From an uncultured Bacteroidales bacterium (GTDB lineage: Bacteria; Bacteroidota; Bacteroidia; Bacteroidales; Muribaculaceae), in contig USIN01000111.1 of NCBI GenBank assembly GCA_900554715.1, positions 1 to 6,331 on the forward strand: 6,331 nucleotides of DNA. The letters run 5' to 3'. Shown piece after piece: positions 1 through 6,068 of the stretch; position 1 is the stretch's first letter; every line of letters starts with the position of its first letter. The position numbers were made by a program, and so were the translations under genes. The notes beneath the pieces are model-generated. The model worked only from the letters and a program-made list of their open reading frames with translations, made no database searches and had not been told where the DNA came from.

Positions 1-8
1 TATTTTTG
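1..8 (+). promoter_or_regulatory. Candidate Bacteroidetes -7 promoter element (TAnnTTTG)
   Basis: The first eight bases read TATTTTTG, an exact match to the Bacteroidetes primary-sigma -7 consensus TAnnTTTG. It lies on the coding strand about 125 bases before the likely start codon at 133, so transcription would begin near base 14-16 and leave a leader of roughly 115-120 nt. The matching -33 TTTG box would lie outside the window, so only half of the promoter can be judged. A second, weaker candidate is TATTTTTC at 83-90, which misses the final G. In AT-rich DNA an isolated eight-base match can arise by chance. Confidence 0.35.
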
Positions 9-132
9 CAGGCAAATGACTGCTGTCGTGCTGCGATTCTTATTACAACCATCTGTTTCAGACTTTTACACATCCAGACACATATTTTTCCATACAATCA
101 ACCCACTCGTTTTATTAATATATCATCATAGT
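9..132 (+). other. AT-rich leader of the BspA-like gene
   Basis: This stretch precedes the ATG at 133 and ends in an AT-rich run with no Shine-Dalgarno-like purine tract, as is usual in Bacteroidetes. An open frame continues upstream to an ATG at 16. The peptide it would add has no signal-peptide layout and would bury the real hydrophobic signal in the interior, so I treat the segment as untranslated. I see no convincing hairpin, riboswitch or operator in it. Confidence 0.55.
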
Positions 133-2295
133 ATGTCTAAGCGTATTGTTCTTTTATTGACTCTAATGCTGTATACGGCACTCTACGGAATGGCTCAAAC
201 CATTTACAGCAGATTTACCGTTGGCTTTGTTGAATATGGAGTTTTGAGTGACACCGAGGCCGCTGTCACAAATTTTAGGCCTGAAGAAAAAATCACATCC
301 TTCACATTGCCGGAAACGGTCACAGACCAATCGGGCAAGAAATATAAGGTCACGACAATCTGTTCGCATGCCTTTGCCGGCGCCTCGTCCGTCAAACCCA
401 TCGAAGTCAACAGTCTGACACTGCCGTCATCAATAGTAAATATATCGGCATCGGCATTCCGCGCCAATATAAAAATTAAAAACCTGACCATAAAAGGCAA
501 AGCCGCAATAGCCGATATGGCATTCGCCTCATGCACCGGTCTTGAGTCTGTCACTTTCGGCCCGGTTTCATCAATAGGCAAAAATGCTTTTTACAATACA
601 GGCCTGACAAGTGTCAAAGTACCGAATGTTCCGGGAGGCATCGGTGAAGCTGCTTTCGCCGGGTGCGAACAGCTTAAATCGGTCACCTTCGACAATAATG
701 TATCGGCGTTGCCCAACGGATGTTTTCGCGACTGCCCGTTGTTGAACAATATCACAATCCCCGTATCAATAACCGAATTACCCGACAACTGCTTCTCAGG
801 TTGCACAGGTCTTGGCAACATAACTCTTCACGACCAGCTGTATAAAGTAGGTAACAGCTGCTTCAGAGGCTGCAAATCATTGACACATCTGCCGCAGCCG
901 CATCATTATTCATCAGGCGACTACGCTTTCGCACAATGTCTCGGCCTGACCGAAGTCAATGTCTGCAATACCGGCCGCGCCACTTTCTCAAGCTGTGTAA
1001 ATATAACAAAAGCCACGATAACCGGTTATACCGGCCCATATCCTCTGCAGGGCTGCGACGGCATAACACGCCTCGACATAACCGGTGGTGGATCGCTCGG
1101 AGAAGCGGCACTTTCAGGGATGAAGAACCTCAAGGAAATATATTGCTACAGCACGCAAAGAATACCGACAACGGCTGAATACTACACCGCGACTGCCCCC
1201 GACTGGGTATATGAAAACGTGAAGCTCTATGTTCCCGAGGGTTGCAAGAAAGAATATATCACAGACGGAGACAACTATGCCGGCAAATCCGCCTGGAAAA
1301 ATTTCAAGAATATCAGCGAAACAATATCCAACTCTGATTTATTGAGAAATATCTATATCCCCGATGCCACCGTTAAAGTCGGAGAGATATTAGACATTCC
1401 CTGCGAAGTAAGCCCTGTACCCTGGACATCGTCAGAATTCTATCTATACAGCGACGATATATTTACAGTCTTGGCCTGCGGATATACTCCGGGTTACAGT
1501 TATTGGTCTCCGGGATACCTCGTAGGACAGGCTCCGGGTACAACGACTGTCCATTTTTATGACGTGAACAGCGGATTGCAAACCTCGTTCAAGGTCACTG
1601 TGGTAGAAGACCCGGAGAATCCCGATTATCTGACAGGACTACATACGATGACCTATTCCCGTGGTGGAATTTCATCAGGTAGTGTTCCAGACATACTACC
1701 CAAGACATTCAAGCTTGGCCTGATCAATAATCCACAGGTTACCGAAGATTACACCTGGGAGCCGAAATACAGCATATTTTTCAGTGGTATCCTAAACCCT
1801 GATGTATTACTGGATGCTTCAGACTTGGAAGTAAACTTTGACAACGGTGCTGTTACCGCTGCCATAGATGTCTTGATTAAAGACGTGACCGATGACGGCA
1901 TTGCAGCTTTCTGGTACTGGAATCATGATAACTATCCGTTTAAAATATATAAAAAAGATGGTGTTTTGCGGATGTCAGACGGCGTAATCTCCGGATGGAT
2001 TGAGCACGATGAGCCAACATGGTCGGTTTCTGATCAATGGGGACAAGAAATCATTGATATACACGAGGTCGGCGTGGATAGCGCCACTGACATTTACCGC
2101 GATGACATGTCATCATGCGTGAATTACAGACTAACCGGCAACCGTCTGGAGTTTGAGACAAGCGGTGACATATATGTCTATACTCACAGCGGCAATCTCC
2201 ACGCTCATTCACACAGCGACAATATCGTGATTGACACTCCCGGATTTTATATCGTCAGATTCAATAACGCCGCATTTAAAATAGCAATACCATAA
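133..2295 (+). CDS. Secreted BspA-like leucine-rich-repeat protein with Ig-like domain and T9SS-like tail
   Basis: The product is 720 residues from the ATG at 133. That start is chosen because it begins directly with a signal peptide: basic SKR, a hydrophobic core, and a likely signal peptidase I site after GMA at residue 21. There is no lipobox cysteine. Residues 80-350 hold about twelve LRR_5 (BspA/TpLRR) units with the pattern (A/C)FxxCxxLxxV, spaced mostly 19-23 residues. The usual BspA cap follows, with a VKLYVPEGC segment and a WKNFKNISE segment near 363-396. Residues 400-492 look like a bacterial Ig-like (Big2-type) module. Residues 500-660 are beta-rich and unrecognised. Residues 665-720 resemble a T9SS type A sorting domain ending GFYIVRF...FKIAIP. 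BspA-like proteins usually mediate adhesion to host or bacterial surfaces; the ligand here is unknown. The gene stands alone and converges on the minus-strand operon. It is visibly more AT-rich than that operon. Confidence 0.85.
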   Translation: MSKRIVLLLTLMLYTALYGMAQTIYSRFTVGFVEYGVLSDTEAAVTNFRPEEKITSFTLPETVTDQSGKKYKVTTICSHAFAGASSVKPIEVNSLTLPSSIVNISASAFRANIKIKNLTIKGKAAIADMAFASCTGLESVTFGPVSSIGKNAFYNTGLTSVKVPNVPGGIGEAAFAGCEQLKSVTFDNNVSALPNGCFRDCPLLNNITIPVSITELPDNCFSGCTGLGNITLHDQLYKVGNSCFRGCKSLTHLPQPHHYSSGDYAFAQCLGLTEVNVCNTGRATFSSCVNITKATITGYTGPYPLQGCDGITRLDITGGGSLGEAALSGMKNLKEIYCYSTQRIPTTAEYYTATAPDWVYENVKLYVPEGCKKEYITDGDNYAGKSAWKNFKNISETISNSDLLRNIYIPDATVKVGEILDIPCEVSPVPWTSSEFYLYSDDIFTVLACGYTPGYSYWSPGYLVGQAPGTTTVHFYDVNSGLQTSFKVTVVEDPENPDYLTGLHTMTYSRGGISSGSVPDILPKTFKLGLINNPQVTEDYTWEPKYSIFFSGILNPDVLLDASDLEVNFDNGAVTAAIDVLIKDVTDDGIAAFWYWNHDNYPFKIYKKDGVLRMSDGVISGWIEHDEPTWSVSDQWGQEIIDIHEVGVDSATDIYRDDMSSCVNYRLTGNRLEFETSGDIYVYTHSGNLHAHSHSDNIVIDTPGFYIVRFNNAAFKIAIP
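370..1182 (+). repeat. Coding region for about twelve LRR_5/BspA repeats
   Basis: These are protein-level repeats, not DNA repeats. Units begin near residues 80, 108, 130, 152, 174, 197, 220, 243, 265, 284, 305 and 326 of the 720-residue protein. The 22-23-residue period is regular from 108 to 265 and shortens to 19-21 in the last three units. Each unit has an aromatic-x-x-Cys turn followed by a Leu/Ile/Val strand. The DNA of neighbouring units has diverged, so there is no sign of recent tandem duplication. Confidence 0.8.
2125..2292 (+). other. C-terminal tail resembling a T9SS type A sorting domain
   Basis: Residues 665-720 follow the order seen in Por/T9SS type A tails: a strand of the form GNRLEFE, a strand with YVYTHSGNL (compare the usual v-Y-d-x-x-G), then a TPGFYIVRF turn-strand and a final FKIAIP strand at the stop. 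In the established system such tails direct outer-membrane passage by T9SS and attachment to a surface glycolipid. Whether this organism has T9SS cannot be read from the window. In gut Bacteroidales such tails can be divergent or found where T9SS is incomplete. Confidence 0.5.
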
Positions 2296-2305
2296 GATTA
2301 TATGG

Positions 2306-2351
2306 TATCAAAAAAGAGCGCGCCATAAAAAATGGCGCGCTCTTTTTGATA
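2306..2351. terminator. Bidirectional intrinsic terminator between convergent genes
   Basis: Bases 2311-2326 and 2332-2347 are a perfect 16-bp inverted repeat around an AAAAA loop at 2327-2331. The GC-rich core pairs GAGCGCGCCAT with ATGGCGCGCTC, and its outer part is A-T pairs. With one bulged A at 2310 the pairing continues four more base pairs to 2306/2351. The plus-strand transcript ends the stem in UUUUU, and the minus-strand transcript ends it in UUUUUU. It lies 10 bases after the BspA-like stop and 22 bases after the epimerase stop, so it can serve both transcripts. Confidence 0.92.
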
Positions 2352-2373
2352 TACTCCAATTATTTCATACTCA

Positions 2374-3510
2374 TTAAGACAGCAGTTCGACGCCGATGCC
2401 GGGGCGGTCGGGAATGGTCACCTTGCCGTCGACAATCTTGATGCCGTCGAAACGGTCGTTGGCGATAAGTAGGTTGCCGTCAAGGTCAGCCCAGTCGACA
2501 AGCGGGGCGAGCTGAGCGGCTGCTGTCACGGCACATGATGTCTCGGTCATACAGCCGAGCATCACCTTCATGCCCAGAGCGCGGGCGAGAGTGGCCATCT
2601 GATAGGCCTCGTGCATGCCGGTGCTCTTCATAAGCTTGATATTGATGCCGTCGTATGCCTCTGACGCACGTTTGACGTCGGGAAGACGCTGCAGGAATTC
2701 GTCAGCGATGAGAGGCAGCGGCGAACGCTCGCGCAGCCACGCGGTTTCCTCGATCATTTCCTTAGGCATAGGCTGTTCGACAAAGAGACAGTTGCGTTCG
2801 GCCAGCCAATGGCACATGTCAAGAGCCTTTTCCTTGTCAGTCCAGCCCTGATTGGCGTCGACACAGATAGGCACGTCGGTGTTCACTTTGCGCAAAGCGT
2901 TGACAACCTCCTTGTCATGATCGAGACCCATCTTGACTTTCACCACTTTAAACGGCGCGGTCTCGGCAATCTTCGCAGCCATCTCCTTCGGGTCTGCATC
3001 ATAGCTGATTGTATACGACGTATTGGGACAGTTGGCCGGATTAAGGCCCCAGATCTTATACCATGGCTGCCCCATCAGCTTGCCCGTGAGATCATGGAGT
3101 GCTATGTCGACCGACGCTTTGGCGGCACGGTTGCCCGGAGCCACGCTGTCCATATACTGATGTATGTCTTCGATGCGGAATGGATCGTCGAACTGTGATA
3201 AATCAAGTGACGACAGAAATTTAGTCACACTTTCAACACTTTCGCCGAGATAAGGAGGCATCGAGGCCTCGCCGTAACCGACTACGCCGTCATATTCAAT
3301 CTCGACCTGCACGTCGGGTGTAGTGGTGCGCTGCGAGCGCGCCAGATTGAACGCATGTTTGAGTTTCAGCTCGTAGGGAGCGAAAGAGAGATTGAGGCGT
3401 CCGGCGCGTGATGTCTTTTTCGTGGGCTGTCCGAAGGCTGAGAATGAAATTGGTGAAGCTGCTACGGCTGCACTGATGAGAGATGTTTTGAGAAATTTCC
3501 GGCGGTCCAT
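2374..3510 (-). CDS. Tat-exported dipeptide epimerase (L-Ala-D/L-Glu type), enolase superfamily
   Basis: The 378-residue product interconverts the D and L forms of the second residue of a dipeptide, most likely L-Ala-D-Glu to L-Ala-L-Glu from peptidoglycan. The N-terminus MDRRKFLKTS plus an Ala-rich core is a clear twin-arginine signal, with cleavage probably near residues 25-28. The mature part shows the whole muconate-lactonizing-type active site: KxK at K191/K193, metal ligands D218 (VDAN), E245 (VEQP) and D270 (ADE), the opposite-face lysine K292 in IKLMK, the MTETS segment at 321-325, and D342-x-D344. In characterised Ala-Glu epimerases that last DxD motif holds the dipeptide amino group. 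Apart from the signal, length is normal for the family. It is the last gene of the operon, 48 nt after the NlpC/P60 gene, which would produce its substrate. Exact dipeptide specificity is inferred, since the family includes epimerases for other dipeptides. Confidence 0.9.
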   Translation of the reverse strand: MDRRKFLKTSLISAAVAASPISFSAFGQPTKKTSRAGRLNLSFAPYELKLKHAFNLARSQRTTTPDVQVEIEYDGVVGYGEASMPPYLGESVESVTKFLSSLDLSQFDDPFRIEDIHQYMDSVAPGNRAAKASVDIALHDLTGKLMGQPWYKIWGLNPANCPNTSYTISYDADPKEMAAKIAETAPFKVVKVKMGLDHDKEVVNALRKVNTDVPICVDANQGWTDKEKALDMCHWLAERNCLFVEQPMPKEMIEETAWLRERSPLPLIADEFLQRLPDVKRASEAYDGINIKLMKSTGMHEAYQMATLARALGMKVMLGCMTETSCAVTAAAQLAPLVDWADLDGNLLIANDRFDGIKIVDGKVTIPDRPGIGVELLS

Positions 3511-3558
3511 ATTAATAATATGTATTGGTGTGATAATGATTTTGCTTATTAAGAAACT
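3511..3558 (-). other. 48-nt AT-rich spacer inside the operon
   Basis: This is the only sizeable gap in the minus-strand operon, between the NlpC/P60 stop and the epimerase start. It is AT-rich up to the ATG and has no Shine-Dalgarno sequence. I find no TAnnTTTG element on the minus strand and no hairpin with a U-tract, so read-through from the upstream genes is the simplest reading. Confidence 0.5.
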
Positions 3559-4716
3559 TTAGAAATACCAGGGATGGTCTTTTGCTCTGGTGATGCCGTT
3601 GGAGCCTTCGTTGCCGGCTATTCTGACGGCATGAAGGAATGGCGTCGTGAGATATGACGGACTCTTGGGATCGACGCTGTTGCGTTTGACGCGGCCAGAC
3701 GAGTGGACATAATTGCCGTCATGGTCATAGATTGCCACGTGAGTCACACGACCGGTGTCGGCATTGCCGAAGAACAACAGGTCGCCGGCCTGACACGCAG
3801 GCCAGTCGGTGGCCTCGATGCGTGAGCCTGTAAGCGCCTGCTGCGAGGCGTCGCGCATCAGTATTATGCCGTTCGACAGATAGCTGACCTTAGCCAGACC
3901 CGAGCAGTCGAGGCTCTTTATTGAAGTTCCGCCCCACAGATAGGGAGTGCCCTCCATCGAATAGGCCGTATCGAGAATCTTCTGAGCGTCGAACGGCTGA
4001 TCGGCCCAGACCTCAATTGGCGTGATGTCTTCGCTGTCAACCCAGCCGCGGCGACCGTCAGGGGTGGCTATTTCAGTGCGGCCCGATTCTGTTCTGCCTG
4101 TGGGGCAGACGATGTTACCGTTGACAAGATCGGTGACGACGTCGCGCAGACCCGAAGCCGTCGGTGTGTTGTATGCGCGTGTCTGATAGACTGCCGTGAC
4201 GACTGAGCGCGGCATCTGGCGCCATTGCGCCATCTCCCGGGCTGTGCGGCTGACGATAGACGAGTTGGTCACCCAGGCGATATAGCCGTCGGGCGTCTGG
4301 ACGCGTGTCCAGCCGTCTCGCTGTTCGATGACACGCAGCGGCATGCCCATGATTGCCTGCGACGCCATCTCGCCGGCATGTGACGGGCGTGTGCGAAGAC
4401 AGGCTACAGAAATCAGAGGTGTGGCCCACAGGTCGGTGCCGGTCACTGTCAGCGAGTCGACATATTCGATGCCGGCCTCGGCGAGTGCCTTGCGCAGCGA
4501 GTCGGCTACAGTGGCCTCCGATATGAGACCTTTGACAACAATCTTGCCGTTGTCAGCGGTTGTGCCGGTGACTTCATAGACTATCTGACGGCTGTCAGGA
4601 GCCATGCTCTTGCCGACGGCAGTGATGATTTCCGTCGCGTTGCCGGCGGCAGAGACTTTGACCGCAAGAGTCGATAATATAAGTATCGTCGATATGATGG
4701 TTATTAAGCGTGTCAT
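3559..4716 (-). CDS. Secreted NlpC/P60 cysteine peptidase with two SH3b-like domains (YkfC-like)
   Basis: The 385-residue product has a Sec signal peptide with cleavage near VSA at 21-23. A small domain of unknown type follows at about 25-98. Next come two SH3b-like modules (about 104-155 and 172-232, each ending in a GYIAW or RRGW strand), then an NlpC/P60 domain from about 243. Catalytic residues are visible: Cys271 in LDCSGL, His326 in VTHVAIY and a third polar residue, His338, in YVHSSG. Tyr259 lies twelve residues before the cysteine and Asp270 directly before it. Both match positions that bind the free N-terminal L-Ala-D-Glu in Bacillus YkfC, as I recall that structure. The expected reaction is cleavage of the gamma-D-Glu to diamino-acid bond in stem peptides that have a free L-Ala, in the periplasm or outside. 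Its start overlaps the transglutaminase-like stop by four bases (ATGA), suggesting translational coupling. The epimerase downstream would use its product. Confidence 0.88.
   Translation of the reverse strand: MTRLITIISTILILSTLAVKVSAAGNATEIITAVGKSMAPDSRQIVYEVTGTTADNGKIVVKGLISEATVADSLRKALAEAGIEYVDSLTVTGTDLWATPLISVACLRTRPSHAGEMASQAIMGMPLRVIEQRDGWTRVQTPDGYIAWVTNSSIVSRTAREMAQWRQMPRSVVTAVYQTRAYNTPTASGLRDVVTDLVNGNIVCPTGRTESGRTEIATPDGRRGWVDSEDITPIEVWADQPFDAQKILDTAYSMEGTPYLWGGTSIKSLDCSGLAKVSYLSNGIILMRDASQQALTGSRIEATDWPACQAGDLLFFGNADTGRVTHVAIYDHDGNYVHSSGRVKRNSVDPKSPSYLTTPFLHAVRIAGNEGSNGITRAKDHPWYF
4423..4644 (-). other. Uncharacterised N-terminal domain of the NlpC/P60 protein
   Basis: Residues 25-98, between the signal peptide and the first SH3b-like module, form a compact stretch. 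It has strands (QIVYEVTG, KIVVKGLI), one helix (VADSLRKALAEAG) and a last strand (VDSLTVTG). The beta-beta-alpha-beta order is faintly like a BON or ferredoxin-like small domain. No family can be named from sequence alone, and typical YkfC proteins begin directly with SH3b modules. Confidence 0.4.
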
Positions 4717-6065
4717 TTGAGTTCGTTGATGTTTTTGGGAGTTATGCTAATGAGTTCAAGGTGGCTGTCCCAGCCCGGATAGAAGAGATTGCCGCGCGTC
4801 GACTCGACTTCGCCGAGCTGAAAGTCGACGGTCTCGCTGCGCACGAATTTTTTAGCGGGATAGAGTTTGCCGCAGACTCCTTTGTTCGAGGCGAGACGGT
4901 GGGCGTCCATGCCGTGAGAATAAAATTTCTCGATGCGTCCGTCGCCAGAGTTGATATAGCGGCCGAACGACACATCGACAGGCACCCAGCCCACACCTTC
5001 AAAGTAGACCTCGGCCCAGTCGTGGAGATTCTTCTCTCCGGGATGAAGCATCCATCCGCTCTCCCACCGCGCCGGTATGCCGAGCGACCTCATCAGCGAG
5101 ATATAGAGCAGTGACACCTGTCCGCAGTCGCCGTGGCCTTCGTCGATGACATACTGAGGTATGCACTCTATCGTGCTGTATTCGCGCGCGCCGGCCCACG
5201 GATAGCGGGCGATGATGTAATCATAGACAAGCTCGCTGCACTCAAACGGGTCGGTCGCGTCGCCGACAATGGCACGGGCGAGCGAGTCGGCCTTGATGAT
5301 ATGCGGAGCCTCGAAGGCTGTGTAGCGGCGATATAGCTCCGAAGTTTTGTCATAGGGCTTTATATTGGCTCTGATATATTCGGGCGAGAAATATTCGCCG
5401 AGGTTGTCAAAGCTGACCGTACACTCGAAGTGGGTCGGCCTGCCTTCGGTGACAGGCTGTTCAAAATACACCGTATTATGTACCGATGTCTCGGGCGACG
5501 AAACGACACGCGTTTCGGGAAATGACGAGACGATTCTGACATTCTTCTGGCGCTGCGTCTCGAGCGGCAGCGGCATCCATGCGCGCAGGGTATCACCTTT
5601 GAGTGCCTCGTTGTAAGGCACGTCGATGGTGAAGCGGTAGGTTACGCCATGTGCCCGGCCGAGGTCGTTACGGCCGTCACAGCAAGCGATGACCGAGTCG
5701 ACGTAGGCTATGCGGGCTTTCGATGCCGCCGCACCGCGCGGTTTGCCGCCACCGTTCATGGCCGGGTTCAATAGCGCCAGATTGCGGGGCGACTTGCGGT
5801 GCATATACTCGACACCGTCGATGACGCGCGTCTCGACATAGTGTCTGTCGACAAACTCACGTATGTCAGCGTCGCTGACTTCGGGATGAAGCTTTTTAAT
5901 CATCTCTGTGGCCTCGGGCATCGTCAGCGAGAAGTCAGACTTCAGACGCGAGGCTATCGCCGCCGCCGAGTCGGCCTCGAGCCACACCGGAGTGTCGGCT
6001 GCTGCCGCTGAGCCCGTGAGTATTGCGACCGCTGATAATGTGATGGCTGTTTTCAGTAGTTTCAT
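4713..6065 (-). CDS. Secreted transglutaminase-like cysteine protein
   Basis: The 450-residue product has a Sec signal peptide (MKLLK, hydrophobic core, run of Ala, cleavage near residue 23). Residues 24-140 are mainly helical and charged and do not match a family I know. Residues 140-235 look like a beta-rich module that often precedes bacterial transglutaminase-like cores. Residues 270-368 are the core, with a complete triad: Cys314 in HGDCGQ, His348 in NLHDWAEVYF and Asp364 in VPVDVSFG. About 80 residues follow the core. Bacterial members of this fold are often peptidases or amidases and need not crosslink protein. The triad implies an active enzyme, and the neighbours suggest a peptidoglycan-derived peptide or glycopeptide substrate, which is inference. 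The gene starts 3 nt after the CBM9-like stop and overlaps the NlpC/P60 start by 4 nt, so the three are almost certainly co-transcribed. Confidence 0.85.
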   Translation of the reverse strand: MKLLKTAITLSAVAILTGSAAAADTPVWLEADSAAAIASRLKSDFSLTMPEATEMIKKLHPEVSDADIREFVDRHYVETRVIDGVEYMHRKSPRNLALLNPAMNGGGKPRGAAASKARIAYVDSVIACCDGRNDLGRAHGVTYRFTIDVPYNEALKGDTLRAWMPLPLETQRQKNVRIVSSFPETRVVSSPETSVHNTVYFEQPVTEGRPTHFECTVSFDNLGEYFSPEYIRANIKPYDKTSELYRRYTAFEAPHIIKADSLARAIVGDATDPFECSELVYDYIIARYPWAGAREYSTIECIPQYVIDEGHGDCGQVSLLYISLMRSLGIPARWESGWMLHPGEKNLHDWAEVYFEGVGWVPVDVSFGRYINSGDGRIEKFYSHGMDAHRLASNKGVCGKLYPAKKFVRSETVDFQLGEVESTRGNLFYPGWDSHLELISITPKNINELK

Positions 6066-6068
6066 GGT

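Noticed and set aside
16..132. N-terminal extension of 39 residues on the BspA-like protein
   Set aside because: It would place the signal peptide at residues 40-60, has no layout of its own as a signal, and begins almost on top of the candidate transcription start.
936..1178. 80-residue plus-strand open frame within the LRR region
   Set aside because: It is an out-of-frame overlap with the repeat-coding frame, Arg- and His-rich, with no recognisable motif.
2306..2351. Inverted repeat as an insertion-sequence end or attachment site
   Set aside because: Its GC core with flanking A and T tracts between convergent stops is textbook terminator structure. No transposase, target duplication or second copy is present.
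2809..3198. 129-residue plus-strand open frame opposite the epimerase
   Set aside because: It is antisense to conserved epimerase motifs (KxK, VDAN) and is explained as a shadow of that gene.
4115..4429. 104-residue minus-strand open frame inside the NlpC/P60 gene
   Set aside because: It is an alternative frame within the SH3-coding region, rich in Arg, His and Ala as shadow frames are, with no start context or domain.
4710..5114. 134-residue plus-strand open frame opposite the transglutaminase-like gene
   Set aside because: It lies entirely antisense to the catalytic core, whose Cys, His and Asp motifs are unmistakable. GC-rich codon bias produces long antisense frames, and the peptide resembles no known family.
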